This document shows positions 6,370 to 13,178 of a stretch of DNA of 41,434 nt, piece by piece; positions within the stretch are counted from its first letter, which is position 1; the number at the start of each line of letters is the position of its first letter. This DNA comes from a virus: the IMG/VR virus record IMGVR_UViG_3300017991_000193, positions 1 to 41,434 of that record; one strand, written 5' to 3'. A program made the translations under genes and the position numbers. The notes beneath the pieces are model-generated. The model searched no databases, was not told the DNA's origin, and was given only the letters and a program-made list of their open reading frames with translations.

Positions 6370-6572
6370 ATTCTATTTTCAACCTCTTCTTTTACAATGT
6401 CCCATAGTAAATCATAGAGTAAGGAATCCTCTACCAACGTCAAGTCTTTTTCTTCTTTTCGCTTGTAATGCAACAAAAATTCCAATTCAATTATTTCACC
6501 TTTCTCAAGCATGACATGAGTTACGTCAACAACTAAATAAACGTCAATATAAAAATTATGTATAAATCTCAT
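6366..6572 (-). CDS. 68-aa hypothetical protein
   Basis: ATG 6572 follows AGGAGG at ideal spacing. The protein starts MRFIHNFYIDVYLVVDVTHV and ends in an acidic helix (LLWDIVKEEVENRI). No domain is recognised. It lies directly after the helicase gene and overlaps the next gene by 4 bases. Confidence 0.5.
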   Translation of the reverse strand: MRFIHNFYIDVYLVVDVTHVMLEKGEIIELEFLLHYKRKEEKDLTLVEDSLLYDLLWDIVKEEVENRI

Positions 6573-6581
6573 TTAAGCCTC

Positions 6582-7787
6582 CTAGAAAAAATATCTTTCC
6601 TCAAACCTTGAAAATTCTCCATTGAACCACAACCCATCGATTGTACCTTTTTTGTATTTGCGTCCCTTTGCTACGGAAAAATTTAATTTTTTATTTTCGT
6701 CGTTCCACAATATAAAAACAACATCACTGTTTTGCCCAATAGAACCAGATCCACGCAAGCTTGCCAAAGTTGGAGCAGCACCCATTTTGTATGACTCTTT
6801 TGTCAATTGTGATAAAATTATAATTGGAATGTTTAATTCTTTTGCTAAATTTTTAAGGTCAGCTGTCATGTATTCCAAAGCAGTGTTGGTATCCTTTTCT
6901 TTTGTTCTCACCAATTGCAGATAATCTATAACAACCATTTGGTAATTATATTTCTTAACATAATATTTTATAGAATGCCTTATGTTGTAATAATTGGACG
7001 CATTCGTTATTATCTCAACATCCATATTTTCTTTTATTTTATTATGAACTTCCAATATTTTCGCATACTCAAATTCAGCAAGCTCCTTTGTTTCTATTCT
7101 CAAGCTAGGAATACTACATAGCCGTGATAATATTTTTGAATACAATTCCTCTTTTTGCATTTCCAACGAAAAGAATAATGTTTTATTGTTACAGGCTATT
7201 TGTAGAGCTAATGAAGTTTTCCCAGCACCGGGCTCCCCGGCTATTGTTATCAAATTTGAGTTAAACAATCCCTTTAGATTTTTATCCAGCATATAAATAC
7301 CAAAAGGCAAATAGTTAGAGTGCTTAAAAATATCATCCAAATTCGCACTGGATAAACTTTTAACATTGATTGACTTCTCTTCGTTTTGCTCTAGAGAATC
7401 CCTGAGTTGAAGTATTTTTTCGATAAACAAATCATAGTCTATTTTGCCTTGTTGTAATGATTTATACAAATCTACTGAATTTAATTGCATTTGTGATTTT
7501 ATGTGTTTTTCATGTAAATTTCTAAGCGCCACATCAATGTTAAAGCATGTATTTTTCGCCATTAAGTCAACAAAATAATCATCTCCAAAAACATCATATT
7601 TATTCAGCTTTCGTAAGTAAGACATGATTATAGTAAAATCTATATCCTGACCGGATGCGCAAATATCTTTTATGTGATCAAACAATATTTTGTTTTTATT
7701 TGTAAATATCGAAGACTCATAATTCAATGCCTCGTACATAGCATTTTTATTTGTAATAATGGTGTGTAAAATTTGCTCTTCAATCAT
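6582..7787 (-). CDS. Replicative DNA helicase, DnaB family
   Basis: A 401-residue hexameric-type helicase that would unwind the fork ahead of the host polymerase. The N-terminal helical domain (about 1-100) is followed by a RecA-like core: Walker A GEPGAGKT (184-191), the FSLEM motif (206-210), Walker B MVVIDYLQL (284-292), then ILSQLTKES and LRGSGSIGQNSDVVF, which fit motifs 3 and 4 with the arginine finger region. The length is a little shorter than bacterial DnaB (about 450-470), as is usual in phages. Its start overlaps the stop of the putative loader gene, pairing loader and helicase. Confidence 0.92.
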   Translation of the reverse strand: MIEEQILHTIITNKNAMYEALNYESSIFTNKNKILFDHIKDICASGQDIDFTIIMSYLRKLNKYDVFGDDYFVDLMAKNTCFNIDVALRNLHEKHIKSQMQLNSVDLYKSLQQGKIDYDLFIEKILQLRDSLEQNEEKSINVKSLSSANLDDIFKHSNYLPFGIYMLDKNLKGLFNSNLITIAGEPGAGKTSLALQIACNNKTLFFSLEMQKEELYSKILSRLCSIPSLRIETKELAEFEYAKILEVHNKIKENMDVEIITNASNYYNIRHSIKYYVKKYNYQMVVIDYLQLVRTKEKDTNTALEYMTADLKNLAKELNIPIIILSQLTKESYKMGAAPTLASLRGSGSIGQNSDVVFILWNDENKKLNFSVAKGRKYKKGTIDGLWFNGEFSRFEERYFF

Positions 7788-8461
7788 TAGTATTTCTCCA
7801 TTATTGCCTGCTGCTCTGCTGTTAGTTTAGGCTTACTCCACTCTCTATCGTTTCTACTCCAATTACGCATTGCTGCTTTCCAGTCTTTCATTTTGTGTTT
7901 TGCTTTACCAACCAACCAGCCTATTTGTTCGTAGTGATCGAAAAAACGTTCACAGTCAATGTTTAATTGCTTCTCTTCGTTGTATTGTCTTAATTCTGCT
8001 AGCGAGGGCCTCTTAAACTTTTTCTCTTCTCTTCTCTTCTCTTCTATTCTATTCTCTTCTCTTCTATTCTCTTCTCTTCTGCTTTTAGAATCTTTAAGAA
8101 ACTTAAAGTTTTCTGACGATTTCATTTGTTTTATACATATATTTTGCGACATTGTATTGTCAAGCATATCAAAAAGTTTAAAATGCACTATTCTGTTGTT
8201 TGTTTTGTTTAATTCAAAAAGACCTAATTCCAAACAATACAGCATAATTTCCTCAACAAGTCTGGAATCCATTTTTAGGTCGTGAGCTAATATCTCAGAA
8301 TCATGTTCAAGTTCAAATGTTATATTTTCTGTTGTTAAATTGCCGGCAATTATTTCCACACAATAATAATATAAGCCGTATCCGTTTACTCCATATTTCA
8401 TCAGAAGTTTTTTCATTTTTGCATCAAATCCACTATTAGTTTCATGCTTGAACCACTTCAT
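7787..8461 (-). CDS. Replication initiator or helicase-loader-like protein
   Basis: A 224-residue protein. The N-terminus MKWFKHETNSGFDAKMKKLLMKYGVNGYGLYYYCVE matches the Lin1244/Lin1753-type winged-helix domain (DUF4373) of phage replisome organisers. A very basic and acidic low-complexity linker (RREENRREENRIEEKRREEK, about 128-148) leads to a C-terminal DnaD/DnaT-like segment (CERFFDHYEQIGW...KMKDWKAAMRNW). Such proteins bind the origin and bring in the helicase, which is encoded by the overlapping next gene. SD AAGGAG lies 5 bases before the ATG. The linker is encoded by a purine-pyrimidine tract at 8021-8080. Confidence 0.8.
   Translation of the reverse strand: MKWFKHETNSGFDAKMKKLLMKYGVNGYGLYYYCVEIIAGNLTTENITFELEHDSEILAHDLKMDSRLVEEIMLYCLELGLFELNKTNNRIVHFKLFDMLDNTMSQNICIKQMKSSENFKFLKDSKSRREENRREENRIEEKRREEKKFKRPSLAELRQYNEEKQLNIDCERFFDHYEQIGWLVGKAKHKMKDWKAAMRNWSRNDREWSKPKLTAEQQAIMEKY
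8021..8080. repeat. Polypyrimidine/polypurine tract within the initiator gene
   Basis: About 60 bases of TTCTC/TTCTT-type repeats on the plus strand, pure C and T except for a few A. It encodes the Arg-Glu linker of the initiator protein. Such tracts can form triplex or unwound DNA and are prone to length change. Confidence 0.7.
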
Positions 8462-8477
8462 ATAATCTCCTTAAAAT

Positions 8478-8669
8478 TTATTCTTCATTTCTCACTATGT
8501 CTCTACATATTTCGCAGTAATATTTATTTTTGTGTTTCTTGACAGATCCATGTTTTATTTTTGATTTGCATAAATAGCACTTTTGTTTATCCGGTATACG
8601 TTTCCTTCGCTCTTTTCGCATATTCCCATATGACTTATTAATCGACTCTTTCAGTTTATCATTTATCAT
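8478..8669 (-). CDS. 63-aa zinc-finger protein
   Basis: Two Cys pairs, CYLC (about 31-34) and CEIC (about 53-56), are separated by a basic loop with KHGSVKKHKNKYY, a treble-clef or LIM-like zinc site. The N-terminus is very basic (MRKERRKRIPDK), suggesting nucleic acid contact. It is the first gene after the structured gap at 8670-8813 and precedes the initiator and helicase genes. SD TTAAGGAGAC lies close upstream of the ATG. The exact function is unknown. Confidence 0.65.
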   Translation of the reverse strand: MINDKLKESINKSYGNMRKERRKRIPDKQKCYLCKSKIKHGSVKKHKNKYYCEICRDIVRNEE

Positions 8670-8688
8670 ACTGTCTCCTTAAGCAAGC

Positions 8689-8717
8689 GGGTGGGGACTC
8701 ACCACAAATCCCCACCC
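8689..8717 (-). promoter_or_regulatory. Strong hairpin just upstream of a ribosome-binding site
   Basis: GGGTGGGGA (8689-8697) and TCCCCACCC (8709-8717) form a perfect 9-bp stem with an 11-base loop. On the leftward transcript it ends about 10 bases before the SD of the 63-aa zinc-finger gene and is followed by CGCTTGC, not a U-run. It is therefore more likely a processing, stability or translation-control element than a terminator. Confidence 0.6.
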
Positions 8718-8724
8718 AAAGTGA

Positions 8725-8816
8725 TTTGATCCCTTCCAAAATCAAACAAAAAATTTGTTAAACATACTTATTTTTTATACGTGCTTTCCTGCGTTAGCGT
8801 GCATATACACACGTTA
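8725..8816. repeat. Cluster of inverted repeats, candidate origin or control region
   Basis: The rest of the 144-base gene gap holds TTTGAT (8725-8730) with ATCAAA (8741-8746), AACAAA (8745-8750) with TTTGTT (8754-8759), and an imperfect 22-base palindrome (8795-8816) of the form TA-CGTG-TATA-CACG-TA. It lies directly ahead of the zinc-finger, initiator and helicase genes. An origin or a regulatory RNA is possible; the sequence alone does not decide. Confidence 0.4.
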
Positions 8817-8924
8817 TTGTTTCTTATATCGCTCTGCACATTTAGAACAAAGCTTATAAGTTGACAATCTAAAATCTGTAAACAAAACTACTTCTGCACC
8901 ACATTTTTTACAATAAAATTTCAT
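8814..8924 (-). CDS. 36-aa zinc-ribbon microprotein
   Basis: ATG 8924 overlaps the TGA of the upstream 77-aa gene (ATGA); stop TAA 8814-8816. The protein MKFYCKKCGAEVVLF...CSKCAERYKKQ has two CxxC pairs (residues 5-8 and 26-29), a minimal zinc ribbon with a basic tail. Its last codons overlap the 22-base palindrome. It resembles each half of the double zinc-ribbon protein at 10532-10798 (spacing and YKC/YKLC pattern). Confidence 0.65.
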   Translation of the reverse strand: MKFYCKKCGAEVVLFTDFRLSTYKLCSKCAERYKKQ

Positions 8925-9154
8925 TTGCATTGCCTCACAAATCCTTTATAAAATATATTTCCATGCTCAATTACATACACCATTACTGTTCTTTTGCCCT
9001 TCAGCATGACATTAGGAACGTCAGCCAATGTTTTGTCAATCTCAAATTCAACAAATTCATAATTACCGTTTTTATTTTTACGGATATTCGAATAGTTTAT
9101 GTGATAATCATTTTCGATTTTCCGCTCATTTAAGCTTATTTTTGATATTTTCAT
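8921..9154 (-). CDS. 77-aa hypothetical protein
   Basis: A small beta-rich protein (for example KGKRTVMVYVIEHGNIFYKGF) with no recognised family. It lies between the nuclease gene and the 36-aa zinc-ribbon gene, with which it shares an ATGA junction. The start ATG 9154 follows GGGGTGTGAT, a modest ribosome-binding site. Confidence 0.5.
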   Translation of the reverse strand: MKISKISLNERKIENDYHINYSNIRKNKNGNYEFVEFEIDKTLADVPNVMLKGKRTVMVYVIEHGNIFYKGFVRQCK

Positions 9155-9170
9155 ATCACACCCCGTTTTT

Positions 9171-9983
9171 TTAATTAAAACGCCGTAGCGTTGCTGATAT
9201 TGCGTCTAATGCGCTCTTCTGGTCTTCCCACAGAAAGTCTCTAGAATATCTGAACACATTTAACGCAGAAAGAAAAACTATCTTTGCCAAATACATTTTG
9301 TCTTTAGTATACTCAAAAACTTTCATAACGTCAAGATTACTACCAAGAACGATATTTATACATGTATCAACTTCAATATTTGCATTTTCTTCGTACATTA
9401 TTTTATAACCACCTAGCTGGTATTTCCAATCGGGATACGAATACAGTTTTCCATTTTTACTATTTTGCGTTTTGAAGTCAATTAGAACAATTCTATCGTC
9501 TCGCATTTTTGCAACTAAATCTATTTGGCCTGAATATCCATATTGCCTTGATATCCATGTTCGCTCTGAAGCTATTATTGTTTTGATATTTACGTCTATC
9601 CATGCTATTGCATTTCTAGTTGCGCCTGCAATATTCTCGTCATACTGACTTAATTTAATTTCAGAAAGCTCCCCACCTCTACAATATCGCTTTATGAGAT
9701 TGTGCACAGTTGTTCCGAAATCTGCCGCATTTTCAGAAAGACAATTATTCACAACATGCTTAATGTGCCTCGTTTTAGCTTCATCGTATGTCTCCTCATC
9801 GTCAATCAAAAATGGAGTCACCATAGCCTTTGCAACAGCTTGTTCCATTTTCCATTTTTCTAATTGTGGCTTTTTGATCTCACTCAATACATCGCTAACC
9901 GATGGAACTAGACATTGTTTTCTTGCTTCCTTCAATGTTGCGTGCTCGTAAAGATTTCCGTCCAAATCTCTCCAGTGTGCCAT
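9171..9983 (-). CDS. PD-(D/E)XK exonuclease (RecB/Cas4-like)
   Basis: A 270-residue nuclease. The catalytic core is visible as GQIDLVA (Asp of motif II), then IVLIDFKTQ (the D-x-K element of motif III), and then YQLGGYK (QxxxY-type helix). FGTTVHNLIKRYCRG upstream fits the motif I His region of the RecB family. It probably resects double-stranded DNA ends to create single strands for the ERF annealing protein encoded nearby. SD GGAGGTGA precedes the ATG. Its start follows the Ala-rich protein gene closely. Confidence 0.8.
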   Translation of the reverse strand: MAHWRDLDGNLYEHATLKEARKQCLVPSVSDVLSEIKKPQLEKWKMEQAVAKAMVTPFLIDDEETYDEAKTRHIKHVVNNCLSENAADFGTTVHNLIKRYCRGGELSEIKLSQYDENIAGATRNAIAWIDVNIKTIIASERTWISRQYGYSGQIDLVAKMRDDRIVLIDFKTQNSKNGKLYSYPDWKYQLGGYKIMYEENANIEVDTCINIVLGSNLDVMKVFEYTKDKMYLAKIVFLSALNVFRYSRDFLWEDQKSALDAISATLRRFN

Positions 9984-10535
9984 TTATTTCACCTCCAATA
10001 ATTCCAGACCATATTTTAAAAAGTCTTTATAAAATTTAATTTTATCCACATCAGCAGCAGCAGCAGCAGCATAAACAATAGCACGAGTAGCGCCACCATT
10101 AGCAGTATCATTGGCAGCAGCAGCAGCAACAGCAACAAAATGAGAATCAATAGTATCATCACGAATAGCAGCATAAGCAGCATGAAGAGCAGCATCATAA
10201 GCAACAGCATTTATTCTAGTATCGTGATTACCGCTTTTCAGAACTTTTTCTGCTATCTCTATAGCTCTTCTCGGTCTATCATCATATGGATATCTATCCT
10301 CAAAAATATGCAAAACTTTCTTAGCTGCGTAAATAGCATACTTTGTACGCTGATCTCTATCCATAAGTTCAACAAGAAGCCAGTTGAAGTATCCATAGTA
10401 TTTTATATTTTCCTGATTAAGAACAAACTTATGAATATCTTTAATATCTGCGCTGGTTCCAAATTCTTCTTTAAAAATATATACTGCTGGACCACAGGCT
10501 TTACGTTTTTCTAAAAATTCTAATGTTATGATCAT
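9984..10535 (-). CDS. Ala-rich phage protein, Imm5-like
   Basis: A 183-residue helical protein. The pattern RKACGPAVYIFKEEFG, then RTKYAIYAAKKVLHIFE, then DDRPRRAIEIAEKVLKSG and a long Ala-rich helical segment matches a family common in phages and bacteria that is often labelled putative immunity protein (Imm5-like). The biochemical role is unknown. Part of the Ala stretch is encoded by GCA/GCT-type trinucleotide repeats at about 10050-10140, which may vary in length. SD GGGGGC lies upstream of the ATG, overlapping the stop of the zinc-ribbon gene. Confidence 0.6.
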   Translation of the reverse strand: MIITLEFLEKRKACGPAVYIFKEEFGTSADIKDIHKFVLNQENIKYYGYFNWLLVELMDRDQRTKYAIYAAKKVLHIFEDRYPYDDRPRRAIEIAEKVLKSGNHDTRINAVAYDAALHAAYAAIRDDTIDSHFVAVAAAAANDTANGGATRAIVYAAAAAADVDKIKFYKDFLKYGLELLEVK

Positions 10536-10798
10536 TTTTTGCCCCCTTTATGAAATTTATGCTTACCGAAACATTCAGAACACTTATAAGCAAATTGATA
10601 GCTATATAATCTGTACGCTTCAGATCTAGGCATTTTCTTTTTGCATTTTCTACATGAAACAATATTGTCAGCACGTTTGTGCTCGCTGTAACATTTATTG
10701 CATTTGTACATCCATTGTTTTTCATAAAGGCGCACAGCCAATTCTCTATCAATTATATTATTGCATTTTATGCATCTAACAGTTTTTTGGCCTACCAT
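10532..10798 (-). CDS. Double zinc-ribbon protein
   Basis: An 88-residue protein starting at ATG 10798, which overlaps the stop of the pentapeptide gene (ATGGTAG) and is preceded by GAGG. Two tandem copies of about 35 residues are clear: CIKC...LYEKQWMYKCNKC and CRKC...LYSYQFAYKCSEC. Each would bind one zinc ion. The N- and C-terminal ends are basic. The frame is open to 10846, but the extra 16 residues are not conserved in style. It probably arose by internal duplication of a microprotein like the one at 8814-8924. Nucleic acid binding is likely but unproven. Confidence 0.7.
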   Translation of the reverse strand: MVGQKTVRCIKCNNIIDRELAVRLYEKQWMYKCNKCYSEHKRADNIVSCRKCKKKMPRSEAYRLYSYQFAYKCSECFGKHKFHKGGKK

Positions 10799-11316
10799 CT
10801 CTCTGCCTCTTCTCTGGTCAGAAAAAAATGTATTCCACCTGAACATTCGTTCCAGCGATTATTGTCCCATTTATGGCATATAACTACTTCTCCAACACGG
10901 TACACAACACTCCCATCGTGTTCAGATATTGCTTTATCCGCACCATAAATTTCTATTACCTTCACCCATTCTGCACGACATTTTGTAGTTGTTGCGTTAC
11001 TTCTTTTTGCTTCAGCTGGAATTTCTAATTTGACAATAATATCATTTCTGCATTTTTTGTAACCTGTTATCGTTCCTTCAGGTGTTATATTTGTCAAAGA
11101 GATTAAATATTTTTCATCAAAATATGCACCACGTAAATCTGCACCACGTAAATCTGCACCACGTAAATTTGCACCAATTAAATCTGCATCATGTAAATCT
11201 GAATAACTTAAATCTGAATCACGTAAATTTGCACAACTTAAATCTGAATCACGTAAATCTGTTTTTATGTTTTCTACTTCAATTAGCACCTGACCGCTTT
11301 TATTGTAAATTTTCAT
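10792..11316 (-). CDS. Pentapeptide-repeat protein with DUF5758-like C-terminus
   Basis: A 174-residue protein from ATG 11316, preceded by GGAGG; the frame is open further upstream but that part overlaps the ERF gene. Residues about 20-65 are pentapeptide repeats (DLRDSDLSCANL, ANLRGADLRGADLRGAYF), which fold as a right-handed quadrilateral beta-helix. The C-terminal part (ending RVGEVVICHKWDNNRWNECS, then LTREEAERW) resembles a domain often fused to such repeats in phages. Some pentapeptide proteins mimic DNA and block gyrase; whether this short one does is unknown. Confidence 0.75.
   Translation of the reverse strand: MKIYNKSGQVLIEVENIKTDLRDSDLSCANLRDSDLSYSDLHDADLIGANLRGADLRGADLRGAYFDEKYLISLTNITPEGTITGYKKCRNDIIVKLEIPAEAKRSNATTTKCRAEWVKVIEIYGADKAISEHDGSVVYRVGEVVICHKWDNNRWNECSGGIHFFLTREEAERW
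11124..11262. repeat. 15-bp tandem repeats coding for pentapeptides
   Basis: About nine diverged copies of a 15-base unit such as CACGTAAATCTGCAC. They lie fully within the pentapeptide-repeat gene and keep the reading frame. This explains the repetitive look of the region. Confidence 0.85.
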
Positions 11317-11317
11317 A

Positions 11318-11956
11318 TTAACCTCCAACAATATTGTCAATTGGCGATTGCTTATCGAAACTATTTTGTATCCTCTTATGCGCTTCGCCTGCAAATCTAT
11401 CTATATTTTTTAATTGTTGCTGACTAAAGTTTCCAGATTGTTTCAATTCATTAACATATTTATCAACATCTGTGCCATTAAACATTTGCTGCAGATCAGC
11501 TACTATTTTTTTAAAGTCAACCGTTGTGTTATTCGTGTTACTTTTTTTAGATTCGTATGCAGGTTGTGCTACTTGCTTCTCTCTGTTATCCTGAGTGTCT
11601 GCATCTTTTGTATCGTCTATAAGGAATAAACCATTGAGTGCGTATTTTCTTGCATATGATGACGCTGCACCAGTTATTTGTGCGCTGTCCATACCTTTTT
11701 TATCTTCGCTCTCTCTTGCATAGGCAGTTACAATTGTAACTTTAGTATCAGCAGAGCTTTCGAATTTTGCCGTTGCCTTGACATAATAGCGCTCACCTAT
11801 GCATACTATTTCGTCGCTTAACGTAAGAACACTATTCCCAAGTAGCGGCTTTACCGCTTCAAGTATGTCTTCGCAGGACCTGTAGTTGAAGCCACCAAAT
11901 TTATTAGTTTGATTTTTTGGTGCTTTTAATTTTTGTTGGATTTCTTGTAATGTCAT
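11318..11956 (-). CDS. erf: ERF-family single-strand annealing protein
   Basis: A 212-residue recombinase that anneals complementary single strands, as in P22 Erf. Signature segments are KFGGFNYRSCEDILEAVKPL (about 20-39), ERYYVKATAKFE, ITGAASSYARKYALNGLFLIDD (about 96-117) and then DTKDADTQDN, followed by a low-complexity linker and a helical tail. It is encoded two genes away from the PD-(D/E)XK nuclease, with which it would form a recombination pair. SD GAAGGAG lies 6 bases before ATG 11956. Confidence 0.92.
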   Translation of the reverse strand: MTLQEIQQKLKAPKNQTNKFGGFNYRSCEDILEAVKPLLGNSVLTLSDEIVCIGERYYVKATAKFESSADTKVTIVTAYARESEDKKGMDSAQITGAASSYARKYALNGLFLIDDTKDADTQDNREKQVAQPAYESKKSNTNNTTVDFKKIVADLQQMFNGTDVDKYVNELKQSGNFSQQQLKNIDRFAGEAHKRIQNSFDKQSPIDNIVGG

Positions 11957-12184
11957 TTATAGCTCCTTCATGTTTTCTTTCAGTACCATTCTTCTTGCAA
12001 GCCTTAGTGATTTAATGTCGCTTTTGTTTTTTCGAATTCTATTTCTTACTACTGTAATAGAATCTTCTGCTATTTCTTTTCGCTCATATAGCAGTTCTCT
12101 CAGTGTATCTGAATATTTCATATTTTCACTTTCGAGACCAGCTATCATTAAATCCAATCTTCGAACACATGCTCTTAAATCCAT
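11957..12184 (-). CDS. 75-aa coiled-coil protein
   Basis: A basic, helical protein with a strong heptad character (LMIAGLESENMKYSDTLREL, then RIRKNKSDIKSLRLARR). No family is recognised. SD AAGGGGG precedes ATG 12184, and it directly abuts the ERF gene. Confidence 0.5.
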   Translation of the reverse strand: MDLRACVRRLDLMIAGLESENMKYSDTLRELLYERKEIAEDSITVVRNRIRKNKSDIKSLRLARRMVLKENMKEL

Positions 12185-12387
12185 ATTAACCCCCTTAAAA
12201 AATCCACTTCTGGATAAATTATTTTAATTTTTTTATTTCTCAGCTTATCGGCTAGCCAGCCGACAAAAGAGATATGGAAATATGTGACATCTTTAAGATC
12301 AAGTACATCACAATCTTCAAGCAGATTTTTGTCAAGCTTTATAATGTCCTCTCTTTCAATTTTTCCGTAAAACGCTACTCTTCTCAT
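12175..12387 (-). CDS. 70-aa hypothetical protein
   Basis: A small alpha/beta protein. The segment CDVLDLKDVTYFHISFVGWL loosely recalls the strand-helix of STAS domains (anti-sigma antagonists), but the protein is shorter than the usual 100 or more residues and no phosphorylatable Ser in the classic place is certain. Treat as unassigned. SD GTAGGAGGGG precedes ATG 12387. Confidence 0.5.
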   Translation of the reverse strand: MRRVAFYGKIEREDIIKLDKNLLEDCDVLDLKDVTYFHISFVGWLADKLRNKKIKIIYPEVDFLRGLIWI

Positions 12388-12590
12388 TATTCCCCTCCTA
12401 CAAGCATTTTTTCTATTGTATATTTTATTCCGTCATTTGATTTTTTGATTCTGGTATAATTATTTTTTTCATCGTCAAAATAATAATGTCTTTCATCTTC
12501 TGTTATTACTTTTGCCCTATAACGCGGTCCACAATTTATTGTTTTCCTTTTAAAGACTAAGTATTTGATTATTTGTTTTTTCATTGTCAT
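12387..12590 (-). CDS. 67-aa first gene of the early operon
   Basis: A small basic protein directly downstream of the 12.6-kb promoter, with SD AAAGGAGG upstream of ATG 12590. It contains RYRAKVITEDERHYYFDDEK and looks like a small beta-barrel. No family is recognised. As the first early gene it may act on the host or on transcription, by position only. Confidence 0.5.
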   Translation of the reverse strand: MTMKKQIIKYLVFKRKTINCGPRYRAKVITEDERHYYFDDEKNNYTRIKKSNDGIKYTIEKMLVGGE

Positions 12591-12608
12591 CCTCCTTTAA
12601 CTAATTAT

Positions 12609-12636
12609 AATATACTAAATTATAAAAAAATGACAA
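12609..12636 (-). promoter_or_regulatory. Sigma-70-type leftward early promoter (12.6 kb)
   Basis: On the minus strand, -35 TTGTCA (12631-12636) and -10 TATATT (12609-12614) are 16 bases apart, leading to the SD of the 67-aa gene. The layout and flanking bases (TTTAGTATATTATA) match the 5.1-kb promoter. Confidence 0.65.
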
Positions 12637-12654
12637 CTAAACAAATGTTTTTTT
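12636..12654 (-). promoter_or_regulatory. Shared 19-bp upstream element (copy 2), possible operator
   Basis: Identical 19-base sequence to that at 5130-5148, with the same AAACA-AA-TGTTT inverted repeat. It touches the -35 box of the leftward promoter and lies between it and the candidate rightward lysis promoter, so one bound protein could affect both directions. Confidence 0.6.
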
Positions 12655-12695
12655 ATTGCATTTTACAGAAAAAAAATATTTTCAGAAAAAAAGTC

Positions 12696-12724
12696 TTGAC
12701 GGACGGTTTTTGTGTTTATATCTT
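12696..12724 (+). promoter_or_regulatory. Candidate rightward promoter for the lysis cassette
   Basis: -35 TTGACG (12696-12701), 17-base spacer, -10 TATCTT (12719-12724). Transcription would begin near 12731, leaving a very short leader before the M23 gene. The -10 box matches only four of six positions. Confidence 0.35.
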
Positions 12725-12743
12725 GTTCGTAATGGGGGACACA

Positions 12744-13178
12744 ATGTTAGTACCAGTTGCACAGCCTTATCGCGTAACATCAAAATATGGGCCACGCATT
12801 CTAAATGGCAAACCTCAATACCATAAAGGTATTGATTTTGTTTCGTGCACAGGTCTTAGAGATGTATATGCGGGACTAGATGGCATAGTTAAATACGACA
12901 AAGATAATTATGATCACTCGAAGAGATGGCTTAAAGGCAATACTGGTGGCAATCTTGTTATCCTTCAGCACGAAATAAACAAAAAAATATATTACACACG
13001 TTATCTTCATTTAGGCAGAAACACTGTTAAAGTTGGAGATGTAGTACACAGGGGGCAGATGATTGGAGAATACGGCGATTACGGACGTAGTTATGGTGCA
13101 CATTTGCATTTTGATTTGCTTGACAGCAAATGGCGCAAAATAAACCCGACATCGTGGTTTGCTAATTTGGAGGTATGA
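12744..13178 (+). CDS. M23-family peptidoglycan endopeptidase (endolysin)
   Basis: A 144-residue LytM-type zinc peptidase that would cut peptide cross-links in the cell wall at lysis. Zinc ligands are His27 and Asp31 (YHKGIDF), plus His120 or His122 in GAHLHF; YLHL (87-90) supplies the third conserved His. ATG 12744 has GGGGGA 5 bases upstream; ATG 12732 is an alternative. The open frame back to 12573 runs into the promoter area and is unlikely to be translated. No signal peptide is present, so release would depend on the holin-like gene downstream. Confidence 0.85.
   Translation: MLVPVAQPYRVTSKYGPRILNGKPQYHKGIDFVSCTGLRDVYAGLDGIVKYDKDNYDHSKRWLKGNTGGNLVILQHEINKKIYYTRYLHLGRNTVKVGDVVHRGQMIGEYGDYGRSYGAHLHFDLLDSKWRKINPTSWFANLEV

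Noticed and set aside
8689-8717. Intrinsic terminator
   Set aside because: The stem is strong but on the leftward transcript it is followed by CGCTTGC and a ribosome-binding site, not by a U-run.
10016-10210. Leucine-rich hydrophobic ORF that might be a membrane protein
   Set aside because: It is the frame-shifted reading of the GCA/GCT repeats that encode the Ala-rich protein at 9984-10535.
10501-10752. 83-aa leftward ORF
   Set aside because: It is a different frame of the double zinc-ribbon gene; the latter has paired CxxC motifs and a proper start.
11124-11262. Short regularly spaced repeats that might suggest a CRISPR array
   Set aside because: They are contiguous 15-base units without spacers, in frame with pentapeptide repeats of a protein gene.
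12175-12387. STAS-domain anti-sigma antagonist
   Set aside because: Only a loose strand-helix resemblance; the protein is too short and lacks a certain conserved Ser.
12573-12743. N-terminal extension of the M23 endopeptidase
   Set aside because: It covers the divergent promoter region and 19-bp element, lacks a ribosome-binding site, and the M23 fold begins after 12744.
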